A DNA stretch of 10,919 nt from Bacteroidales bacterium (lineage in GTDB: Bacteria; Bacteroidota; Bacteroidia; Bacteroidales; JAADGE01), in assembly GCA_024762915.1 (NCBI GenBank), contig JANTGL010000064.1:1-10919 (forward strand), given 5' to 3'. Positions 6,585 through 10,919 of the stretch are shown piece by piece. The translations under genes were made by a program, and so were the position numbers. Below the pieces are notes generated by a model. The model ran no database searches and had not been told where the DNA came from. It worked only from the letters and a program-made list of their open reading frames with translations. Within the stretch, counting starts at the first letter, position 1, and each line of letters starts with the position of its first letter.

Positions 6585-7625
6585 TTAAATTTGTTTATCA
6601 AAATATTTTACTTTCATTTTTAAAGCCACATTCACCAATAAAATCAAAACCGGAACTTCAACCAAAGGTCCGATTACGGCTGCAAATGCTTCTCCCGATT
6701 TAATCCCGAAAACGGCAACCGCAACGGCAATAGCCAGCTCAAAGTTGTTGCTTGCGGCGGTAAACGATAAAGTCGTCGTTTTTTTATAATCCGTTCCCAT
6801 TTTTTTACTGATGAAGAAGGACATGAAAAACATGACAACGAAATAAATTATCAAAGGAACAGCAATTCTTAATACATCAACCGGTAATTTCACAATATAA
6901 TCACCTTTTAAAGAGAACATTACAAAAATTGTAAAAAGTAAGGCAATCAATGTCAAGGGACTGATTTTCGGAATAAATTTTCTTTGATACCACTGTTTAT
7001 TTTTCAGTTTTAATAACGAATATCTTGTGATTATTCCTGCAAGAAAAGGAATTCCGAGATAAATCAAGACGCTTTTTGCAATTTCGCCGATTGTAATTTC
7101 AAAATCCGAACCCCGGAAACCGAATTTTACGGGTAAAATCGTAATAAAAACATAGGCATAAATTGAAAAAAACAGGACTTGAAAAATACTGTTAAACGCT
7201 ACCAAACCGGCAGCATATTCCGTATCGCCTTTTGCTAAATCGTTCCAAACGATAACCATGGCGATGCAACGTGCCAGTCCTATTAAAATCAATCCGGTCA
7301 TGTATTCGGGATAATCTTTCAGGAAAAGAATTGCCAAAAAGAACATCAAAACGGGACCGATTATCCAATTTTGAATTAAAGAAAGCAGCAAAACTTTTCT
7401 GTTTCTGAAAACATCTTTAAGTTCTTCGTATTTTACTTTTGCAAGCGGCGGATACATCATAATAATTAATCCGATAGCGATGGGAATGTTTGTTGTACCG
7501 CTGCTCATCGAATTCCAGAAATCGGCAATGCCTTTAAAATAATACCCGGAGGTAACCCCGATTGCCATAGCAAGAAATATCCAAATGGTTAAATATCTGT
7601 CAAGAAATTTCAGTCGTTTTTTCAT
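6585..7625 (-). CDS. acr3: ACR3-family arsenite efflux permease
   Basis: This 346-residue inner-membrane protein, with about ten membrane segments, exports arsenite using the proton gradient. The family signatures are present: LIMMYPPLAKVKYEEL near 54-69, LIQNWIIGPVLMF at 83-95, GLARCIAMVIVWN at 116-128 with the essential Cys120 in the fourth helix, and SFTAASNNFELAIAVAV at 287-303 with the essential Glu296. Length fits family members (about 340-360). It belongs to the BART superfamily and is unrelated to ArsB of E. coli, although databases often call it arsB. In gene order it should follow arsC, but an S23-type gene and repeats lie between them. Its ATG is separated by a single base from a short inverted octamer array, so its leader is unusual. 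Confidence 0.97.
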   Translation of the reverse strand: MKKRLKFLDRYLTIWIFLAMAIGVTSGYYFKGIADFWNSMSSGTTNIPIAIGLIIMMYPPLAKVKYEELKDVFRNRKVLLLSLIQNWIIGPVLMFFLAILFLKDYPEYMTGLILIGLARCIAMVIVWNDLAKGDTEYAAGLVAFNSIFQVLFFSIYAYVFITILPVKFGFRGSDFEITIGEIAKSVLIYLGIPFLAGIITRYSLLKLKNKQWYQRKFIPKISPLTLIALLFTIFVMFSLKGDYIVKLPVDVLRIAVPLIIYFVVMFFMSFFISKKMGTDYKKTTTLSFTAASNNFELAIAVAVAVFGIKSGEAFAAVIGPLVEVPVLILLVNVALKMKVKYFDKQI

Positions 7626-7626
7626 C

Positions 7627-7650
7627 TTAGCTGATTAGTTGATTAGTTTT
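7627..7650. repeat. short octamer array in inverted orientation, next to the acr3 start
   Basis: The plus strand reads TTAGCTGA, TTAGTTGA, then TTAGTTTT: two full octamers and a half. These are the complement of the units at 5340-5439 and 8042-8113 (TCAGCTAA, TCAACTAA), so this copy is inverted relative to both. It fills most of the 28 bp between the S23 stop and the acr3 ATG, ending 1 base from that ATG. Confidence 0.8.
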
Positions 7651-7653
7651 TTT

Positions 7654-8010
7654 TTATTTTTTTAAATTCCTTTTAGTCGTTCCGATTATGCTGTTTAACA
7701 ATTTCTTGATGCTGATTAATAGATTTTGCAATGAACTTGTATCCGGATAATATTCGGAATATTCACATAACAGCAACCAATATTCAAGTTCATCGGCTTC
7801 TTTAGCCGAAATTTTCAGTTTATGAATAAAATCTGCTTTACTTTCGGCATTTTGAGCTTCACGGATATTAGCTCCGATTGATGTTCCTGCTCTGAGTATT
7901 TGCCGGGCAATTACATATTTACGTTTTTCTTCTAATATCTCAGAAAATTCTATTATTTTTAGTGCAAGTTCAAAACTTAAATCCACAATTTCATTTCCTG
8001 TTTTTTTCAT
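7654..8010 (-). CDS. S23-family four-helix-bundle protein (TIGR02436-like)
   Basis: This 118-residue protein is mostly alpha-helical. ARQILRAGTSIGANIREA at residues 35-52, followed by KADFIHKLKISAKEADELEYWL at 58-79, is the clear signature of the S23 family, also found encoded in intervening sequences of some bacterial 23S rRNA genes. It is structurally akin to the Avd accessory protein of diversity-generating retroelements. No retroelement reverse transcriptase, template repeat or rRNA is seen here. Stand-alone copies are common in Bacteroidota and their role is not established; nucleic-acid binding is plausible. It interrupts the expected arsC-acr3 order and is flanked by octamer repeats in inverted orientation, which suggests it arrived as an insertion. 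The gene is intact, so it may be maintained. Length matches the family (about 115-125). Confidence 0.93.
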   Translation of the reverse strand: MKKTGNEIVDLSFELALKIIEFSEILEEKRKYVIARQILRAGTSIGANIREAQNAESKADFIHKLKISAKEADELEYWLLLCEYSEYYPDTSSLQNLLISIKKLLNSIIGTTKRNLKK

Positions 8011-8041
8011 TTTAATATTTTTACCTATAAATAAAAACCAA

Positions 8042-8113
8042 TCATCCCATCAGCTAATCAACCAATCATCCCATCAGCTCATCATCTAATCAATTAATCA
8101 ACTAATCATCACA
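8042..8113. repeat. 8-bp tandem repeat, nine units, overlapping the 3' end of arsC
   Basis: Nine octamers fit exactly: TCATCCCA, TCAGCTAA, TCAACCAA, TCATCCCA, TCAGCTCA, TCATCTAA, TCAATTAA, TCAACTAA, TCATCACA. They share TCAnnn and a final A with the array at 5340-5439, in the same orientation. The unit at 8098-8105 begins with the TCA that is the complement of the arsC TGA stop. The last codons of arsC (about residues 136-139) are therefore written by repeat sequence. Confidence 0.88.
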
Positions 8114-8517
8114 TCCTCATAAAATTTCCTGAAATCCCGCTCAATTTCATCTCGAATACGAATAAATTCAAACAAAATAAATTCTTCACTTCCTTCCGCT
8201 TCCGCAGGGTCGTCAAATCCGATATGCAAGCGATGCTTAACATCACCGGTAAACATCGGGCAAGTTTCTTTTGCTCCGCCGCAAACCGTTATGACGTAAT
8301 CGAAACTTTCGTCAAGAAATTCATTTACCGATTTCGGTTTTCCGTCGGAAATATCAATACCGATTTCATTCATTACCTGAACGGCTTTCGGATGAACTTG
8401 TCCGCTCGGTTCGGTTCCTGCCGAAACAACTTGTAAATTATTGTCGAAAAATTTTAAAAACCCTTCTGCCATTTGACTGCGGCAACTGTTGCCGGTGCAT
8501 AATATTAATATCTTCAT
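8098..8517 (-). CDS. arsC: arsenate reductase, thioredoxin-coupled (low-molecular-weight phosphatase fold)
   Basis: This 139-residue cytoplasmic enzyme reduces arsenate to arsenite for export by ACR3. The N-terminus ILCTGNSCRSQMAEG holds the P-loop CX5R, with Cys7 as nucleophile and Arg13. Cys79 and Cys86 in TVCGGAKETCP have the same six-residue spacing as the redox pair Cys82/Cys89 of staphylococcal pI258 ArsC. The DDP at 102-104 provides the phosphatase-fold general acid. These three cysteines mark the thioredoxin-dependent branch, not the glutaredoxin-dependent E. coli type and not a plain tyrosine phosphatase. It follows the porin by 27 bp. The final residues (VMIS) and the stop codon lie inside an octamer repeat array, so the natural C-terminus may have been altered there, but length and catalytic core are normal. 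Confidence 0.96.
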   Translation of the reverse strand: MKILILCTGNSCRSQMAEGFLKFFDNNLQVVSAGTEPSGQVHPKAVQVMNEIGIDISDGKPKSVNEFLDESFDYVITVCGGAKETCPMFTGDVKHRLHIGFDDPAEAEGSEEFILFEFIRIRDEIERDFRKFYEDVMIS

Positions 8518-8544
8518 TTGATAATAAATTAATTATTATGATTA

Positions 8545-9558
8545 TTAATTCTGTTTAAAAAACACTTGTAATTGAACAGATGCTTCGTAATTGTGTATCG
8601 AGTTATTTATAATTTGAAAATCGTTATCAAAATACAGTTTTATTTTATGCTTGTTAATTTGATAGTTATAACCGATATGATAATAAGGTAAAACCGAAGT
8701 TTCGGAAATGAGGTCTGTGTAATCTTCATAAGCCAGAACAATTTGGTGCTTTTTCAAGTTTATTGCCGACATAATATAATATCCGTCGGAATGTCGGTTA
8801 TTATTGAAAATTGCACTCAAATATTCTCCTTGAATTTCAAAAAACTTTGTTTTATACATTAAAAAGAAATTGTATCTGAAATCGTTTCCCGAATACAAGA
8901 TTGTATCGGGCATAATTTTCGGATAAATCTGATTATCGGCTTTTCTGAACATCAAAGAATAACCCGTTTTTATTGCACCTTTGCCGATTTGTAAATTCAA
9001 TTCGCTTTTATTCGTCAACATCACACCTTTATTATTAAGACGATATTCTTTTATGCCGTAGCCGTTAAAAATCCCGAAATGTGTTTGCAGAAGATTGTTT
9101 TTTGTTTTGATATTAGTCTGAATACCGATGTCTCGCACACCGAGTGTTCCGTTCGGAATTAAGCGGTCGATCGCTTTTGCTCTTTCCGTTACCGGAAGAA
9201 GGTAATCCGATTGAAATCGCTGTAAACTGTATTCCGGCACAAACTGCCCGATATCAAAAGACCAAATCCCGGTTTTATAGACGAGTTTTACGTCCTGCAA
9301 AAAGAAATTTTCATTCTTCAAACTCGACAAAGTTGTTTGAATTTTATACGACCAATGTTCCGAGAAATCGGGTGCGGATTTTACCCAAATTTTTAATCTT
9401 CGCAGAGAGAAATTATAATTATCGCTAAAATCGGTCGTAAAACGAAATTGCGAATAGGCATTCCAATCAATATTCTTTTTCTCGGCATCATTTTTTTGAC
9501 CGAATATATTGCCGGAAATTAATAAAAGAAAAATTGTTGCGGTAAATACGTGTTTCAT
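8545..9558 (-). CDS. OprO/OprP-like outer-membrane porin within the ars operon
   Basis: The open frame extends to an ATG at 9615, but the internal ATG at 9558 is preferred. It follows the arsR stop (TAG at 9562-9560) by one base and begins MKHVFTATIFLLLISGNIFG, a good signal peptide with cleavage near Gly20/Gln21. The longer start would overlap arsR and bury that signal. The 337-residue product has alternating strand-rich segments. FSLRRLKIWVKSAP near 50-63, WSYKIQ, VRDIGIQTN and a barrel-like C-terminus resemble the phosphate-selective porin O/P family, although identity looks low. OprP passes phosphate, and arsenate is a phosphate analogue. Translational coupling to arsR makes a role in arsenic movement across the outer membrane plausible, but direction and substrate are inference. 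No lipobox or enzymatic motif is seen. Confidence 0.75.
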   Translation of the reverse strand: MKHVFTATIFLLLISGNIFGQKNDAEKKNIDWNAYSQFRFTTDFSDNYNFSLRRLKIWVKSAPDFSEHWSYKIQTTLSSLKNENFFLQDVKLVYKTGIWSFDIGQFVPEYSLQRFQSDYLLPVTERAKAIDRLIPNGTLGVRDIGIQTNIKTKNNLLQTHFGIFNGYGIKEYRLNNKGVMLTNKSELNLQIGKGAIKTGYSLMFRKADNQIYPKIMPDTILYSGNDFRYNFFLMYKTKFFEIQGEYLSAIFNNNRHSDGYYIMSAINLKKHQIVLAYEDYTDLISETSVLPYYHIGYNYQINKHKIKLYFDNDFQIINNSIHNYEASVQLQVFFKQN

Positions 9559-9559
9559 T

Positions 9560-9856
9560 CTAATTTTTAATAAAAATTTCAGAAAATATTTTTTTTGCAA
9601 GTTCGTAATTCTCATAATTTAGACAATATCGAATTTTTGGTGTTTCGATACTGCCTTGTATTAATCCGGCATTTTTCAATTCTTTCAGATGTTGAGACAA
9701 AGTGGATTTTGCAATGGGCAAATCTTCCGATAAGTCACCACTGTAACAATGTGATTGTGAAGATAAAAGCATAAAAATATGCAAACGTACGGGATGTCCC
9801 AGGGCTTTTGCAAATCGAGCAGCTGTTATTATTTTGTCGTTAAAAAATTGTTCCAT
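9560..9856 (-). CDS. arsR: ArsR/SmtB-family repressor of the ars operon
   Basis: This 98-residue winged-helix regulator starts its DNA-binding core at ALGHPVRLHIFMLL (18-31) and has its recognition helix in IAKSTLSQHLKELKNAGLI (48-66). The wing follows at GSIETPKIRYCLN (68-80). The classical ELCVCDL arsenic site is absent: only Cys37 lies in that region (SHCYSGDL), and the only other cysteine is Cys78 in the wing. Arsenite sensing would have to use Cys37 and Cys78, perhaps across a dimer, so the site differs from E. coli ArsR. It is the first gene behind the operator at 9870-9894 and its stop is one base from the porin ATG. It should repress the whole unit until arsenite binds. Arsenic specificity rests on context. 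Confidence 0.93.
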   Translation of the reverse strand: MEQFFNDKIITAARFAKALGHPVRLHIFMLLSSQSHCYSGDLSEDLPIAKSTLSQHLKELKNAGLIQGSIETPKIRYCLNYENYELAKKIFSEIFIKN

Positions 9857-9869
9857 ATCAAATCTTTTT

Positions 9870-9912
9870 GTTCGTAGTTCGCAAAATTACGAACATTAGT
9901 TTTGCAAACAAA
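9870..9912 (-). promoter_or_regulatory. ars promoter overlapping a probable ArsR operator
   Basis: On the minus strand, TTTG (9912-9909) and TAATTTTG (9889-9882) are separated by exactly 19 bases, matching the Bacteroidota TTTG-N19-TAnnTTTG promoter. The -7 element lies within a perfect 7-bp-arm inverted repeat, GTTCGTA at 9870-9876 and TACGAAC at 9888-9894, with an 11-base spacer. ArsR-family repressors bind such dyads, so binding would block polymerase. Transcription should start near 9875, leaving a leader of about 20 bases before the arsR ATG. Confidence 0.82.
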
Positions 9913-10041
9913 TATTTTATAACATATCCGACAAAAGAAAAATATTTGTTTATTTTTGAATAAATATTTTCATCCGGTTATTTTTATAATTTAAAAGGTC
10001 AGATAGGAACACCTGCTTGATAGATTTACTTCTTTCGGATT

Positions 10042-10049
10042 TATACTTG
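10042..10049 (+). promoter_or_regulatory. possible -7 element for the GMC oxidoreductase gene
   Basis: TATACTTG differs from TAnnTTTG at one position and lies 50 bases before the ATG at 10099. A TTG at 10017-10019 is 22 bases upstream, slightly too far. The rest of the 242-bp divergent spacer (9857-10098) is AT-rich and holds no other clear gene. Confidence 0.3.
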
Positions 10050-10098
10050 CGAGCAATAATTATTTCTGTTTGTGTCTTTATTAAATCATAGGTGTTTC

Positions 10099-10919
10099 AT
10101 GAATTTACAAAAAAAATACGACTACATTATCATCGGTTCCGGTTTCGGGGGCTCGGTTTCAGCTTTGCGATTATCGGAAAAAGGATATAAGGTTTTAGTT
10201 ATTGAAAAAGGAAAACATTATAAAGATGAAGATTTTCCGAAAACAAATTGGAATTTAAAACGCTGGCTTTGGATGCCTGCTTTTCGTCTTTTCGGAATTC
10301 AAAAAGTAACATTTTTCAGACATATTTCCGCTATGAGCGGTGTAGGCGTAGGCGGCGGTTCATTGGTTTATGCCAACACTTTACCGAAACCGAAAAAACC
10401 GTTTTTTAATCATGGTTCGTGGGCAGAACTTGCAGATTGGGAAAAGGAACTTGCTCCGCATTACGAAACGGCTTGGGAAATGCTCGGGGCAACAGAAAAC
10501 CCGTATTTGGGCGAAAGTGATATTGCATTTAAACAACTTGCAAAAGAAATCGGAGAAGAAGATAAATTCAGACCGGTAAAAGTTGCCGTCTATTTCGGTG
10601 AAAATGATGTTACGGTTGACGACCCGTATTTTAAGGGGAAAGGACCGACACGAACAGGATGTATTCAATGCGGTTCGTGCATGACAGGTTGCCGACACAA
10701 TGCAAAAAACACCTTGGATAAGAACTATTTGCATCTGGCACAACAACTCGGTGCAGAAATAATTGCAGAACAGGAAGTTATTGATGTTATTCCGCTTGAC
10801 GAAAAAAACGGAAAAACAGGTTATAAAGTTATTTTCAGGCAATCAACAAAATTATTTAAAAAACAACAAAGCATTGAAGCAAAGGGAATTGTATTTTCCG
10901 GCGGTGTGCTCGGAACCGT
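10099..10919 (+). CDS. GMC/cholesterol-oxidase-like FAD oxidoreductase, 3' end cut by window edge
   Basis: The ATG at 10099 opens 273 codons without a stop to the window end; family members are about 500-570 residues, so roughly half is present. DYIIIGSGFGGSVSALRLSEKG at 8-29 is the FAD-binding Rossmann motif GxGxxG, and VLVIEKGKHY at 32-41 completes it. MSGVGVGGGSLVYANT at 79-94 is the second FAD contact of GMC and cholesterol-oxidase-type flavoproteins. Residues 188-198 hold four cysteines in the pattern C-x2-C-x2-C-x3-C, then HNAKNTLDKNYL; such a cluster is present in a subset of these oxidases and resembles an iron-sulfur ligand set. The start is supported by AGGTG (10090-10094) a few bases upstream, a weak ribosome-binding site. 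Substrate is unknown (sterol, alcohol or other hydroxyl compound). It diverges from arsR, and nothing shows that it shares arsenic control. Confidence 0.9.
   Translation, partial: MNLQKKYDYIIIGSGFGGSVSALRLSEKGYKVLVIEKGKHYKDEDFPKTNWNLKRWLWMPAFRLFGIQKVTFFRHISAMSGVGVGGGSLVYANTLPKPKKPFFNHGSWAELADWEKELAPHYETAWEMLGATENPYLGESDIAFKQLAKEIGEEDKFRPVKVAVYFGENDVTVDDPYFKGKGPTRTGCIQCGSCMTGCRHNAKNTLDKNYLHLAQQLGAEIIAEQEVIDVIPLDEKNGKTGYKVIFRQSTKLFKKQQSIEAKGIVFSGGVLGT

Larger units (their letters stand above)
4561..9912 (-). other. proposed arsenic-resistance transcription unit (arsR-porin-arsC-S23-acr3-tauE-rhodanese-fmdE)
   Basis: Eight same-strand genes lie between a promoter/operator at 9870-9912 and an intrinsic terminator at 4561-4596, and no other convincing terminator was seen between them. 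Gaps in transcription order are 1 bp (arsR to porin), 27 bp, 87 bp, 28 bp, 11 bp, 6 bp and 226 bp. The two largest gaps, before the S23 and FmdE genes, are the ones filled with short tandem repeats. Co-transcription is strong for acr3-tauE-rhodanese and for arsR-porin. It is least certain across the 226-bp repeat region before FmdE, where a separate promoter is possible although none was recognised. Confidence 0.6.

Noticed and set aside
7654..8010. Diversity-generating retroelement with the S23 protein as Avd
   Set aside because: No reverse transcriptase, template repeat or variable target gene is present in the window; only the shared fold supports it.
7654..8010. Intervening sequence of a 23S rRNA gene
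   Set aside because: The surrounding DNA is arsC and acr3 coding sequence; no rRNA sequence is seen.
8224..8436. Short plus-strand frames here and at 5816-6016 and 9144-9428
   Set aside because: All are antisense to arsC, tauE and the porin and have no recognisable fold, promoter or ribosome-binding site.
10381..10842. A 153-codon open frame on the minus strand inside the GMC gene
   Set aside because: It lies fully opposite a clearly homologous FAD oxidoreductase. Its sequence is Cys/Phe-rich with no recognisable domain, as expected of an antisense frame.

Overview
The window is low-GC DNA that most probably comes from a member of the Bacteroidota. The evidence is a TonB-dependent receptor with an N-terminal carboxypeptidase-regulatory-like domain, promoter elements of the TTTG-N19-TAnnTTTG type, start codons that mostly lack Shine-Dalgarno sequences, an S23-type four-helix-bundle gene, and general codon and protein style. 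The genus cannot be fixed from the sequence. No rRNA, tRNA, CRISPR array, transposase or integrase was seen.

The minus strand carries almost everything. From 9856 down to 4605 there is a compact run of eight genes that looks like one arsenic-resistance transcription unit: arsR, an OprO/OprP-like outer-membrane porin, a thioredoxin-type arsC, an S23-family four-helix-bundle gene, the ACR3 arsenite pump, a TauE/SafE permease, a single-domain rhodanese, and an FmdE-family protein with a C-terminal zinc ribbon. It starts at a near-consensus Bacteroidota promoter buried inside a 7-bp-arm inverted repeat (the likely ArsR operator, 9870-9912). It ends at a strong intrinsic terminator (4561-4596) just after the FmdE gene. 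Arsenate would be reduced by ArsC to arsenite and expelled by ACR3. The porin may handle the outer-membrane step, and TauE plus rhodanese suggest a sulfur branch. The role of FmdE is unknown.

The unusual part is a set of short-period tandem repeats inside this operon. An 8-bp unit (TCAnnnAA, or TTnnnTGA on the minus strand) forms arrays exactly in register with the stop codons of the rhodanese and arsC genes. A short inverted copy sits against the acr3 start codon. A separate 7-bp array (TTAGnnn, ten units) lies upstream of the FmdE gene. At both places the order on the plus strand is a TTAG-type array, a middle segment, then a CTAA-type array. At one place the middle is 49 bp of non-coding DNA, and at the other it is the S23 gene. 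This suggests that the S23 gene and its flanking arrays form a small insertion unit between arsC and acr3.

Left of the operon, still on the minus strand, are a zinc-type CDF efflux transporter (3626-4525), a lipoprotein and TonB-dependent receptor pair only 9 bp apart (3096-3515 and 846-3086), and the N-terminal 254 residues of a membrane-anchored MtfA/M90-type metallopeptidase that runs off the left edge. To the right, diverging from arsR across a 242-bp AT-rich spacer, is the first 273 codons of a GMC/cholesterol-oxidase-like flavoprotein with a four-cysteine cluster. It runs off the right edge.
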